NCBI RefSeq assembly: GCF_004005475.1
Contig: NZ_RZTZ01000011.1
Coordinates: forward strand, 62,001 to 126,000
DNA: 64,000 nucleotides
Source of the DNA: Niallia taxi
GTDB taxonomy: Bacteria; Bacillota; Bacilli; Bacillales; Cytobacillaceae
Reading direction: 5' to 3'
Each line of letters starts with the position of its first letter. The first letter of the stretch is position 1. The position numbers were made by a program, and so were the translations under genes. The notes under the pieces were generated by a model. That model had not been told where the DNA came from, did not search any database, and was given only the letters and a program-made list of their open reading frames with translations. Shown here one piece after another: positions 8,023-16,349 of this stretch.

Positions 8023-8379
8023 TTAACTGTCTTGATCTTGGTCATTGTCTTGATCGTTATCTTGGTCTTGATCTGCATCGGCATTTGCACGAGAGCGAGA
8101 TTGTACACGTGCTTTAGAATCGGAATGAACATCAATGTTTAAGTCGATTTTCGCATTTCCAGAATCTCTTACTTTCGCGATATTCGTGTTTTTATCAAGG
8201 TTTTTGACAGTGTTATCATTATCTACTTCTGTGTCTGTTCTTAAATCATTATCAACATCGAAATCTACATTAGAATCAGAACGGCTGTCACTATCCCCTG
8301 AGCGAGAATCAGAGTTGTTTCGTTGATTGGAATCTCCTCCGTTATTTCCTCCACCTAAGAACCATGGTCTTCTACTCAC
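8023..8379 (-). CDS. Asp/Asn/Ser-rich low-complexity protein of unknown function
   Basis: A 118-residue hydrophilic protein. The N-terminus is SRRPWFLGGGNNGG. The middle is rich in Asp, Asn, Ser and Arg, often as alternating D-x-D pairs (NVDFDVDNDLRTDTEVDND). The tail is a DQDQDNDQDNDQDQD repeat. It has no signal peptide, no membrane segment and no Cys. The start is GTG with a near-perfect AAAGGAGGGG ribosome binding site, and a terminator follows, so expression is likely. Being next to an SASP gene suggests a spore-surface protein, but this is inference. The acidic repeats could bind cations. I recognise no family. Confidence 0.7.
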   Translation of the reverse strand: MSRRPWFLGGGNNGGDSNQRNNSDSRSGDSDSRSDSNVDFDVDNDLRTDTEVDNDNTVKNLDKNTNIAKVRDSGNAKIDLNIDVHSDSKARVQSRSRANADADQDQDNDQDNDQDQDS

Positions 8380-8560
8380 AAAATCCCCTCCTTTATTATT
8401 ATTCTTAAATAGTTTATTCTGAAATCAAAACTTGAAATAGATAAATACATTAGGACAAGCATGGATTTTTAGCACCAAATTGCAAAAAACTTCATTGAAA
8501 AACTTAACAAATATTCCTCAGTTTTTACAGCCTATAATTCCTTTATAATCCATATTAAAT
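8380..8560. other. Intergenic region, no feature seen
   Basis: AT-rich sequence holding the divergent upstream region of the Asp/Asn-rich gene. Nothing specific was identified. Confidence 0.3.
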
Positions 8561-8866
8561 ATGGGATATTTTGGGTTGCGCAGAAATTTAGATATGCTGA
8601 GAGAACATACATACCAGATGGCCAAAAGGGTGTCTGGGCAAATCCTAACGCATATCCAACCGCGATATAATTCAATTTTGAATGAGGATGGGGAGGGCGA
8701 TGCTATATTTTCACAGACGAGCATGGAAAAAAATTATATGTATAAGAAGATCTCGGAAAAAAAATTAAATCATCTTGAGCTAAATATGGAGCCCTTTGTG
8801 GAAATGGGAGGCCGCTATTTATTTTCAGCAGTACCGATTACGAAAGCCGACAATTTTACAGCTTGA
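8561..8866 (+). pseudogene. Doubtful 101-codon reading frame, possibly decayed gene
   Basis: The frame from ATG at 8561 to the stop at 8866 encodes a protein I do not recognise. There is no ribosome binding site before the ATG. A neighbouring frame gives protein-like phrases broken by stops (PDGQKGVWANPNAYPTAI, then IFTDEHGKKLYV), which suggests a frameshifted remnant rather than an intact gene. The perfect hairpin downstream could be the ancestral terminator. Confidence 0.3.
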
Positions 8867-8944
8867 TGGTGTGTTACCGTAAAAGAAAAAGTTTAGAAAA
8901 TTCACTTGTATAGAGTTGTCGATTTACTATAGTAGGGAATGTCA

Positions 8945-8984
8945 CACTAAAAGCCTTCACTCATAATGGTGAAGGCTTTTAGTG
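8945..8984 (+). terminator. Perfect 16-bp hairpin
   Basis: CACTAAAAGCCTTCAC and its exact complement surround an 8-base loop. The stem has A/T-rich outer ends but no clear T-run after it. It probably acts as a terminator for the region upstream. Confidence 0.6.
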
Positions 8985-9181
8985 AGGTAATGAAATATAT
9001 TTTCGGTAAATCATGATTAGTTTTATATTACCCTAGTGATAGTAAAGTAAACGTAAAATTTAAAATTTATTTGATTTTCAGGATGTTGTGTATGGAAAAC
9101 CATTAATAACATTTATTCAAATAATTCAACACTCATTGGAGCATACTCATTGAAGAGAATGTTAAAAGAGGGGCGAGTTAT
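8985..9181. other. Intergenic region upstream of the PrsW gene
   Basis: AT-rich sequence with the AGAGGGG ribosome binding site for the next gene at its end. No other feature seen. Confidence 0.3.
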
Positions 9182-10240
9182 TTGAAGTGTCCACAATGTG
9201 TATATACAAATCCAGAGGGTGTGAAGTTTTGCATAAGCTGTGGAGAAAAATTCATTAAAGATAATACTCCTGGCGACGACAACAGCTTCTTTTACGAATT
9301 TGCTCATTATGTTGATATGGTTCCAAACAAAGAACGGTCAGTTAACCCAAAATTCAATAATATATTTTCACGTGTATTCCATGATCACAGTGAATTAGAA
9401 GCAGAAAGACTTTTTATCGTAGGCACTGCATTAACAACACCAAAGCTGTCTGAGGTGACAGATACATGGCCGAAGCCATGGCTGTTTGCAAGGGTTTTTA
9501 TTATTGCACTCCTTACATTTGCAGGGTTTTACATAGGTGTCAGCTATTTCCACAATGCTAACTTTATTCCAGGTCTGATTTTAACAGGCTCATTCGCCGT
9601 CCCATTCACGACTTTAATCTTCTTCTGGGAAATGAATGCCCCACAAAATATTGCCTTTTATAGAGTAATGTATATCGTATTGCTTGGCGGAATTCTTTCG
9701 ATGCTAGTTGCATTGCTGTTTTTTGATATACTGAGAAACACATCTAATGCCATAACAACAGGTATTGTCGAGGAGCTTGCCAAAACAATTACAGTTATTT
9801 CATTTGTTCGCTTTCGGAAGTACAGATTTATCTTAAATGGCCTCCTAATAGGAGCTGCTGTTGGTGTGGGCTTTGCAGCCTTTGAAACAGCGGGATACGC
9901 ATTAAGGGCATTGCTATCAGGTGGTGGAGAGCATTTGTACTATACCATTTTGTGGAGAGGAATTCTGGCACCAGGTGGACATGTTGCTTGGTCCGCTTTA
10001 GCAGGCGCAGCATTTTGCAGAGTTCAAGGCTCAGAAAATTTCAGACCAAGCATGCTGCTTCGCTTCCAATTTTTGCGTGTGTTTGCATTAGTGGTGCTGA
10101 TGCATGCCTTTTGGGATTTCGATGCACCATGGATGTTTCCGTATGGACAGCTTGGTCTCATGGCAGTCTCGTGGGTTGCTGTATTTCTGCTCATTCGTGC
10201 AGGCTTAAAAGAGATTGGAAGAATGAAATTACAAATCTGA
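9182..10240 (+). CDS. PrsW-family intramembrane protease with N-terminal zinc ribbon
   Basis: A 352-residue membrane protein. Residues 1-25 hold a two-CxxC zinc ribbon (CPQC and CISC). About eight membrane segments follow from residue 100. PrsW/CPBP-like catalytic motifs are visible: EELAKT (two glutamates), FAAFETAGYA, HVAWSALAGAAFCR and HAFWDF. B. subtilis PrsW cuts the anti-sigma factor RsiW (site-1 protease); the target here is unknown. The TTG start is chosen for its AGAGGGG ribosome binding site and because the zinc ribbon begins directly (MKCPQC). The gene is alone between terminators. Confidence 0.85.
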   Translation: MKCPQCVYTNPEGVKFCISCGEKFIKDNTPGDDNSFFYEFAHYVDMVPNKERSVNPKFNNIFSRVFHDHSELEAERLFIVGTALTTPKLSEVTDTWPKPWLFARVFIIALLTFAGFYIGVSYFHNANFIPGLILTGSFAVPFTTLIFFWEMNAPQNIAFYRVMYIVLLGGILSMLVALLFFDILRNTSNAITTGIVEELAKTITVISFVRFRKYRFILNGLLIGAAVGVGFAAFETAGYALRALLSGGGEHLYYTILWRGILAPGGHVAWSALAGAAFCRVQGSENFRPSMLLRFQFLRVFALVVLMHAFWDFDAPWMFPYGQLGLMAVSWVAVFLLIRAGLKEIGRMKLQI

Positions 10241-10266
10241 GAAGCAGACTACTGCTTCCTTTTTTG
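10241..10266 (+). terminator. Intrinsic terminator of the PrsW-like gene
   Basis: GAAGCAG / CTGCTTC stem with a 4-base loop and a T-run, starting right after the stop codon. Confidence 0.85.
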
Positions 10267-10444
10267 CAGTTTATAAATAATTCTACGCACTCAAGATAAT
10301 AAATAAACTAAAAAACAAGCAACTAAGAATTAAAAAAATAAACCCACAAATCAATTTCTTTATATAACTAAACATCTTTGTGGAACTTAACTCCATATAT
10401 TTCGTATAAGACTATAAGGATACAAAAAGGTGGAGGAGCTGACT

Positions 10445-11203
10445 TTGCAGATAAATAAGGAAAAAGTAGAAACATCAAAAGGAGTCGTTGAGTATTCAGT
10501 TTGTGGGAGTGGAGAACCGAATATCATCTTAATTAACGGTGGATCAGGTCCTATTGAGGGCTGGATAAAGGTGCTAGAAGATGTTTCTAACTTGTCTTCT
10601 GTGTTTTGTTATAATCGGCTAGGTGTAGGAGGCAGTGACAAACCGCAAGAAAATCAAGACGGAATAACAATAATAGAGACTTTGCGTGAAACACTATCAT
10701 TAATTGCCATAGATCCGCCGTATGTGATTGTTGGTCACTCACTTGGCGGTTTATATGCTAACCTTTTTGCTCGACTTTATCCTGATGAAGTAGCTGCGAT
10801 TGTTTTTTTAGAGGCAAGCCATCCCGAGGATATGAAGCTTGAAGAGTATCAAGGGAAGATAATTAAAACGATTAATAAATTGCTGTCCATATTCGATTCA
10901 TTATCACAACATAAAAAACTCGGCGAAGTACATTTTGTGAAAGAGACAATTAACCAAATCAATCTTCATGAAGCTTTTCCAGACATTCCTTTATATGTAA
11001 TTACGGGAACGAAGGAGAATCGGCTTATGCCTAAAGAAGCATTAACGATTAGACGAAAAAATCAACTGGATTTACTTTCTTTAACAAGTTATAGTAAACA
11101 AACATTTGCAGATAACAGCGGGCATTTTCCTCAGTTAACAGACTCAAATATAGTCATTCAGGTTATCGATAAGGCTGTTCAAAAGATAAAAGAGAATTGT
11201 TAA
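10445..11203 (+). CDS. Alpha/beta-hydrolase
   Basis: A cytoplasmic alpha/beta-hydrolase of 252 residues. The nucleophile elbow GHSLGG (Ser near residue 97) and the oxyanion segment INGGSGPIEGW are clear. The catalytic His is probably in NSGHFPQLTD near the C-terminus, and the acid is likely in the TGTKENRLMP region. A longer frame starts at GTG 10430, but GGTGGAGGAG lies at 10429-10438 and fits TTG 10445 at seven bases, so I prefer the shorter form. Substrate unknown (ester, lactone or amide). Single gene. Confidence 0.82.
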   Translation: MQINKEKVETSKGVVEYSVCGSGEPNIILINGGSGPIEGWIKVLEDVSNLSSVFCYNRLGVGGSDKPQENQDGITIIETLRETLSLIAIDPPYVIVGHSLGGLYANLFARLYPDEVAAIVFLEASHPEDMKLEEYQGKIIKTINKLLSIFDSLSQHKKLGEVHFVKETINQINLHEAFPDIPLYVITGTKENRLMPKEALTIRRKNQLDLLSLTSYSKQTFADNSGHFPQLTDSNIVIQVIDKAVQKIKENC

Positions 11204-11301
11204 AACGAAAATATTGCGCTTACAAGCCATTTTTGCTACTATTATTTCATAGCTAATGATTTTGAAAATTCATCTTTACTAAATAAACAGGCAGGTGCAG
11301 T

Positions 11302-12138
11302 ATGCAAAAAATCATATTTTTGGATATAGACGGAACACTCGTTAATGACCATGGAATAATACCAGATTCAGCAAAATTAGCAGTACGTTTAGCAAGGGAA
11401 AAAGGTCATTTAGTATATATATGTACTGGTCGTTCTAAAGCAGAGCTCTTTCCTGAAATATTGGAGGTCGGCTTTGACGGGATTATCGGGGCAGCTGGCG
11501 GTTATATCGAAGTAGATCAAGAGGTTTTGCTACATGAAAAGGTAGCTACAGAAGATGTGCGCCATATTGTAGCTTATTTTGATAACCATGGAGTAGATTT
11601 TTATTTAGAATCCAATGGCGGATTATTCGCAAGTAAGAATTGTAAAGCGCATATCCAAAACATTATTGATAGATTTCTTGATGAAAACCCTCATGCAAAG
11701 GGAGAAGTGGAGAAAGGCATACAGCCCTTTCATGATTGCTTGATTGAAGGGGAAGATTTAATCAGAGAGGATATAAACAAAATTTCGTTTTTAGGTTCAG
11801 ACTTGCCAATTGCTGAAATCAGTAAAGAATTCTCTGACAAATTTAATGTTATTTCAAGCACTGTTCCTATTTTCGGTGAAAACAGCGGAGAATTATCTGT
11901 TCCAGGCATTCATAAAGCAACTGCTATTGAAAAGCTTCTAAATCATTTGAAACTGGATAAGCAACATAGTTTTGGTTATGGTGATGGCTTAAATGATTTA
12001 GAAATGCTTGAATATGTTCAATATGGGATTGCAATGGGAAATGCAAAGGAGCCCGTTAAGCTTGCTGCAGATGATATAACAGATACACATGACGAGCACG
12101 GTATTTATAACAGCTTTAAGAAATACGGGTTGCTTTAA
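11302..12138 (+). CDS. Cof-type HAD-IIB sugar phosphatase (copy 1)
   Basis: A 278-residue HAD phosphatase with a C2b cap. Motif I is FLDIDGTLV (Asp nucleophile at residue 8), motif II is CTGRS, motif III is the conserved lysine in GIHKATAIE, and motif IV is GYGDGLNDLEML. Members dephosphorylate sugar phosphates, FMN or pyridoxal phosphate with low specificity. A clearly related paralogue sits at 33130-33966 on the other strand, with long identical stretches (HLVYICTGRSK versus HLVFLCTGRSK; identical HGIYNSFKKYGL ending apart from one residue). Monocistronic. Confidence 0.9.
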   Translation: MQKIIFLDIDGTLVNDHGIIPDSAKLAVRLAREKGHLVYICTGRSKAELFPEILEVGFDGIIGAAGGYIEVDQEVLLHEKVATEDVRHIVAYFDNHGVDFYLESNGGLFASKNCKAHIQNIIDRFLDENPHAKGEVEKGIQPFHDCLIEGEDLIREDINKISFLGSDLPIAEISKEFSDKFNVISSTVPIFGENSGELSVPGIHKATAIEKLLNHLKLDKQHSFGYGDGLNDLEMLEYVQYGIAMGNAKEPVKLAADDITDTHDEHGIYNSFKKYGLL

Positions 12139-12141
12139 TAA

Positions 12142-12178
12142 AACATGCGGAAAAGCTTTGCCTTTCCGCATGTTTTTT
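12142..12178. terminator. Bidirectional intrinsic terminator
   Basis: ACATGCGGAAA / TTTCCGCATGT with T-run, lying between two converging genes. Confidence 0.88.
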
Positions 12179-12650
12179 ATTCTTCTTTTTTAAAACGGTC
12201 ACTCAAACTTCCATAAAGTAGCTGGGAGCCATACAATACAAACGTTTTTATTAGGAAAATGACGGACAGTTGAAATTTAGTTAGTCTGACTAAAGTTACA
12301 TAACCGATTTTTTTAAATAAATCCATACCAACATATGTAAACAGGGAATCCACAACAAGATTGACTAAAAGGTATAGATTGAACTTACCAAAGGTATATT
12401 TTAAAATCCAGATGGAACCAATAAGAAATGGACCGACAATTAAAGGCAGTTCTCCTAATACATTTGGTTTTACATTATAAGGAAACCACCACCATTTTCT
12501 TTTTTCTGCCAATCTCCCTTCCATTACAAGATACGTGTTCATCGTCAGTGCTGCTAAAAAATACTTCTTAAATGCCTTTTTTCCAATTAATGGTGCAGAC
12601 AACCACGGTAAAACAACCATCAGAATAATGATCCAATTATTTTTTTTCAT
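12177..12650 (-). CDS. Uncharacterised multi-pass membrane protein
   Basis: A 157-residue protein with four likely membrane segments: WIIILMVVLPWLSAPLI near the N-terminus, a segment around residue 70 (LPLIVGPFLIGSIWIL), one around 95 and one around 130. A Trp-rich loop KRKWWWFPYN lies between the first two. I do not recognise a named family; similar proteins are common in Bacillaceae without a known role. The ATG has AAGGAATTG upstream. It is convergent with the HAD gene and divergent from the AraC gene. Confidence 0.7.
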   Translation of the reverse strand: MKKNNWIIILMVVLPWLSAPLIGKKAFKKYFLAALTMNTYLVMEGRLAEKRKWWWFPYNVKPNVLGELPLIVGPFLIGSIWILKYTFGKFNLYLLVNLVVDSLFTYVGMDLFKKIGYVTLVRLTKFQLSVIFLIKTFVLYGSQLLYGSLSDRFKKEE

Positions 12651-12790
12651 TCATATCAATTCCTTAAATAGATGTCTTTTTACTTTTTACTGTTTTCGTT
12701 TTCTTATACGGTTCATTCACATAAAAAAAGCAATAAATGTCAAAAAAACATCTTTTTATTTTGCTATCTTATAGGTAGGAGGTAGGAAGT

Positions 12791-13672
12791 ATGACTTTCA
12801 GTGACGTAATACGCCGTTCAATTGAATTTATCGAGAAAAACATTCACGATGAACTACCGCTCGATATGCTTGCCAGAAAAGCAGGCTTTTCGAAGTTTCA
12901 TTACCATCGGATATTTCGAAAGGAGGTTGGGGTTTCCGCTTCTGAATATGTTCGATACCGCAGACTTGCATTTGCTGCAAACATGCTTCTGTACACAGAT
13001 GACAGAATAATCGATATTGCGCTTTACCTACGTTTCGAAACACAGGAATCCTTCAGCCGCTCCTTTAAAAAATATTATCATCTGCCACCAGGACAATATC
13101 GCAAAATCATGACTAAGTTAACAAGACAAAGGGAGGAAATTGACATGAAAAATAATCAATTATTAAAAGGCTGGCATTTAAGTGGCACAAGTCCTGCCCA
13201 ATATGAGATAGGGATTGATCGAGAAATGGTGCACAAAGGAAAGGCATCAGGATATTTAAAAACAATTACTGCGACACCCTCCCATGAGTTTGGAACAATG
13301 ATGCAGCAGTTTAAGGCAGATAAATATGCTGGTAAAAGGTTAAAGCTATCAGGTTTTATGAAAACAAAACAGGTAGAGGTTTGTTGTGGCTTTTGGATGA
13401 GAGTCGATGACAATTTTGGTGATGTATTGCAATTTGATAATATGAGCAACCGTCCCATTTCAGGTGACACAGAGTGGAATCATTATGCCATCGTTTTAGA
13501 TATACCGAAAAGTAGTGCAGTCATTGCCTTTGGCGTTTTGCTTTCAGGCACGGGTCAAGTCTGGTTAGATGAATTGCGGTTTGAAGAGGTAGACGAACAA
13601 ACACCTACAACAAATATTAATTTTCTTGAAGAGCTATTAGAAGAGCCAGTAAATCTATCATTTGAGGAATGA
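12791..13672 (+). CDS. AraC-family regulator with C-terminal jelly-roll domain
   Basis: A 293-residue regulator. Residues 1-105 hold the AraC double helix-turn-helix (LDMLARKAGFSKFHYHRIFRK, then IIDIALYLRFETQESFSRSFKKYYHLPPGQYR). The order is unusual: DNA-binding domain first. Residues 125-270 resemble a carbohydrate-binding-like jelly roll (GFMKTKQVEVCCGFWMRVDD, TEWNHYAIVLDIPKSSAVIAFGVLLSGTGQVWLDELRFEEV) that could sense a ligand. The ATG follows TAGGAGGTAGGAAGT. The regulated genes are not obvious from the neighbourhood. Confidence 0.82.
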   Translation: MTFSDVIRRSIEFIEKNIHDELPLDMLARKAGFSKFHYHRIFRKEVGVSASEYVRYRRLAFAANMLLYTDDRIIDIALYLRFETQESFSRSFKKYYHLPPGQYRKIMTKLTRQREEIDMKNNQLLKGWHLSGTSPAQYEIGIDREMVHKGKASGYLKTITATPSHEFGTMMQQFKADKYAGKRLKLSGFMKTKQVEVCCGFWMRVDDNFGDVLQFDNMSNRPISGDTEWNHYAIVLDIPKSSAVIAFGVLLSGTGQVWLDELRFEEVDEQTPTTNINFLEELLEEPVNLSFEE

Positions 13673-14009
13673 GCAAGTTTATACAAGTAAATGGTTAATT
13701 TCGAGCAATGACCATATGTATAAATAGTTAATCACCTCCAAAATTCCAGGAGCACTTTGAGGCCGTTTTATACATTAAAATGCATAAAATAACATTCGAA
13801 TATTGGCCAGTTATTTTATGCCAAGCCTTTGTTAACTTGTAAGGAACCAGCCTTTCCGTTCATAATAAATCGCCTGCAGAATATGTCGCCATCTGACAAT
13901 ATTCTGCAGGTTTTTCATTGTCGAAAAAACGCATCCACTATATGCATCCGCTCTATTTTCCGAGGAAAAAATACATAAATATACAATGTTTTCAAAAACT
14001 ATACGTTTA
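13673..14009. other. Non-coding region between the AraC and phosphatase genes
   Basis: Contains the terminator at 13872-13916 and otherwise no supported gene. A minus-strand frame crossing the hairpin lacks any ribosome binding site. Confidence 0.4.
13872..13916 (+). terminator. Intrinsic terminator
   Basis: CCTGCAGAATAT and its exact complement ATATTCTGCAGG, with TTTTT directly after. It lies 200 bases after the AraC gene; what it terminates is not clear. Confidence 0.75.
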
Positions 14010-14048
14010 TTATCATAAAATTCACACTGCATTTACAATCAATCATTA
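14010..14048 (+). promoter_or_regulatory. Candidate PhoP (Pho box) repeats
   Basis: Hexamers TTATCA (14010), TTCACA (14021), TTTACA (14032) and TCATTA (14043) follow each other at exactly 11 bases. This is the spacing of B. subtilis PhoP sites, consensus TT(A/C/T)A(C/T)A with about five bases between repeats. The site lies upstream of a secreted phosphatase, which fits phosphate-starvation control. The fourth repeat is weak. Confidence 0.6.
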
Positions 14049-14091
14049 AACTTACGTTGAAAGTTATATATGGAGAGAGAGGGAAAGAAAT

Positions 14092-16275
14092 TTGTCGAAT
14101 AAAAGAGTTCAGAAAAAGAATAAAAAAAATCAAAAGTCTACAATACCAATCTTACTATTAACAACATTATTAACTACACAAGGAGCATATACGGCTTCAG
14201 CAGCAACTGATAATTCTGCCATTGAACCAAAACCAGGATCTTACGGTTATTATGTTGATGTATATGGCAGTAATGAAAGTTCAAATATGACCCCCGAAAC
14301 AAACTCCTCTATCGGTGTGCTCTCCAAATTTTTAGACATTTGGCAGCCAGGAGATTCTTGGGATAACGGTAAAGTTTTAAATGAGAGTGTACATAATCAT
14401 AATATAAATACATCTATCGCCATCACGAAAAATCGCACTGAAGCAGAAGCGAAGGACGCATACCTTAGTGACCGCCGCAATCAGAACTACAGTGTTATAA
14501 CAGGTCTTGGTCCTTATGCTGATAATTTTAAGAGAGGCGCCAATGCTGGAACAACGATTCCAGATGAGATCCCTCAAGATGCGACAAGTGTTAAATATGA
14601 GGACGGCGGAAACAGTAACGGCAATTGGGCAGAAACTAATTCCAGTCTCGGAAATATGGTGAATCTTATTAATACTATCCGCTGGACAGGAGCTTCAACC
14701 TCGTCTGCAAAAGCTTACTACAGCTATAAACGTCCATTCCGTTGGAGTGAGGATGTAAGCATACTTCCAACGCTTGTTCCAGCGAAAAAGGATGATCCAT
14801 CAAGCGACGGAGGCTTCCCAAGCGGACATACGAATGCTGCTTATTTAGCATCATACGGACTTGCTTACGCAGTGCCAGAACGCTTTGAAGAAATGATGAC
14901 AAGAGCATCAGAGCTTGGCAACAGCCGTATTGTTGCAGGAATGCATTCACCACTTGATGTCATTGGCGGCAGAGTAATGGCGACAGCTGTTGCAGCAGCA
15001 GCATTGAATGATCCAGCAAATAAAGCGGTGAAGGATGCTGCCTATAAGGAAGCGCATGAAGTACTGCTGACACAGGAAGGCACTTCTTATGATGCTTACA
15101 GTGATTACGAAAAAAATAAACAGAACTATACAAAGCGCCTTACTTACGGGTTCCAACAAATTGGCGACACAACAAAACCGATGGTCGTGCCAAAAGGTGC
15201 GGAAGTATTGCTTGAAACACGTTTTCCTTATTTAGATGACATGCAACGCCGCTGGGTGCTGTATACAACAGGCTTGCCTTCTGGATATCCTGTTTTAGAT
15301 GATGCAGAAGGCTGGGGCCGCTTAAATCTATTTGCAGCTGCAGGTGGTTATGAGGATTTTGAAACAGATGTAAATGTAACAATGGATAGCTCACTTGGAG
15401 GCTTTAATGCCGCGGATAGCTGGAAAAACGATATCGCAGGTTCAGGTAAGCTGACGAAGGCTGGAACTGGTGTATTAACACTTACTGGTGATAACACATA
15501 CACAGGTGGAACAGTTATTGAGGAAGGTTCTCTGATTGCAAGTTCAAGCACTGCGTTTGGTTCAGGTGATGTCATTAATAATGGCGGAACAGTTAATGAA
15601 AATGTATCGAGCAGTTTAACAATCGAACAAGACTTTATCCAAACGGATGCTGGAACACTTGAGCTTCATATTGGCAGCAAGGAAGAAGTGTTAAATATTG
15701 ATGGAGAAGCTACATTCGGTGGTACATTAAAGCTTGATTTTACAGATGGTTATGTACCTGCAGAGGATGCAAATGTCATTAGCTACAGCTCATTGGCGAA
15801 TGACAGCAAATTTGCCGAAGTTGAAATAACAGGCTTACCGGAAAACTATCAAGTAGCATATGCAGATAATGCAGTCCGTATTGTGCCAGCGGATCAGGAA
15901 GAAACAGATAACAACAACCCTGAAAATCCATCAAATCCAGATGAACCAGTTGATAACGAAGAAGAGAACAATACAGACAATCCAACACCAGTAAACCCAG
16001 ATGATCATACGAACGAAGAAACTACAAATAATGAAAACACAAACCAAGCTAACAATAATGCTGGAAATGATACGAATGAAGAAAATACTGCTGAAACAGG
16101 AAGCAAGAGTGAAAATGTAAGCACTGGTAGTAAAACAGTGGACACAGATTCAGTGAAAAATCCGCACACTGGTGATGATACAAATATCTTCTTATATGTA
16201 GGTACATTACTAGCGTCAGCAGCAGCTGCTGCCATCGTATTCTGGAAAAGAAAGCTGAAAAAAGCTGACCAATAA
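14092..16275 (+). CDS. Wall-anchored PAP2-family acid phosphatase with NPHTG sorting signal
   Basis: A 727-residue surface protein. Residues 1-38 are a signal peptide (basic, hydrophobic, then ASAA). The PAP2 phosphatase core shows all three motifs: K-x6-RP (207-215), PSGHTNAAY (243-251) and SRIVAGMHSPLD (278-289). Residues about 451-483 are an autotransporter-type beta-strand repeat (GKLTKAGTGVLTLTGDNTYT then GGTVIEEGSL). About 605-685 is a Pro/Asn/Asp/Glu-rich wall spanner. The end is NPHTG (690-694), a hydrophobic helix and the basic tail KRKLKKADQ. The TTG start has AGAGGGAAAG upstream. The sortase is the next gene. It should release phosphate from organic esters at the cell surface. Confidence 0.92.
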   Translation: MSNKRVQKKNKKNQKSTIPILLLTTLLTTQGAYTASAATDNSAIEPKPGSYGYYVDVYGSNESSNMTPETNSSIGVLSKFLDIWQPGDSWDNGKVLNESVHNHNINTSIAITKNRTEAEAKDAYLSDRRNQNYSVITGLGPYADNFKRGANAGTTIPDEIPQDATSVKYEDGGNSNGNWAETNSSLGNMVNLINTIRWTGASTSSAKAYYSYKRPFRWSEDVSILPTLVPAKKDDPSSDGGFPSGHTNAAYLASYGLAYAVPERFEEMMTRASELGNSRIVAGMHSPLDVIGGRVMATAVAAAALNDPANKAVKDAAYKEAHEVLLTQEGTSYDAYSDYEKNKQNYTKRLTYGFQQIGDTTKPMVVPKGAEVLLETRFPYLDDMQRRWVLYTTGLPSGYPVLDDAEGWGRLNLFAAAGGYEDFETDVNVTMDSSLGGFNAADSWKNDIAGSGKLTKAGTGVLTLTGDNTYTGGTVIEEGSLIASSSTAFGSGDVINNGGTVNENVSSSLTIEQDFIQTDAGTLELHIGSKEEVLNIDGEATFGGTLKLDFTDGYVPAEDANVISYSSLANDSKFAEVEITGLPENYQVAYADNAVRIVPADQEETDNNNPENPSNPDEPVDNEEENNTDNPTPVNPDDHTNEETTNNENTNQANNNAGNDTNEENTAETGSKSENVSTGSKTVDTDSVKNPHTGDDTNIFLYVGTLLASAAAAAIVFWKRKLKKADQ

Positions 16276-16284
16276 TTCATCATC

Positions 16285-16318
16285 ATGCTCCCCTAAAGCC
16301 GTGGCTAAAGAGGAGCAT
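16285..16318 (+). terminator. Hairpin between phosphatase and sortase genes
   Basis: ATGCTCC / GGAGCAT with an inner AGCC / GGCT pair. The tail (CTTTCATTT) is a poor T-run, so it may only reduce read-through into the sortase gene. Confidence 0.5.
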
Positions 16319-16349
16319 CTTTCATTTCAAGCTAAAAGGCGGGGTGAAC

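Noticed and set aside
13832-14032. 66-codon minus-strand frame across the hairpin at 13872
   Set aside because: No ribosome binding site, no recognisable family, and it runs through a terminator stem.
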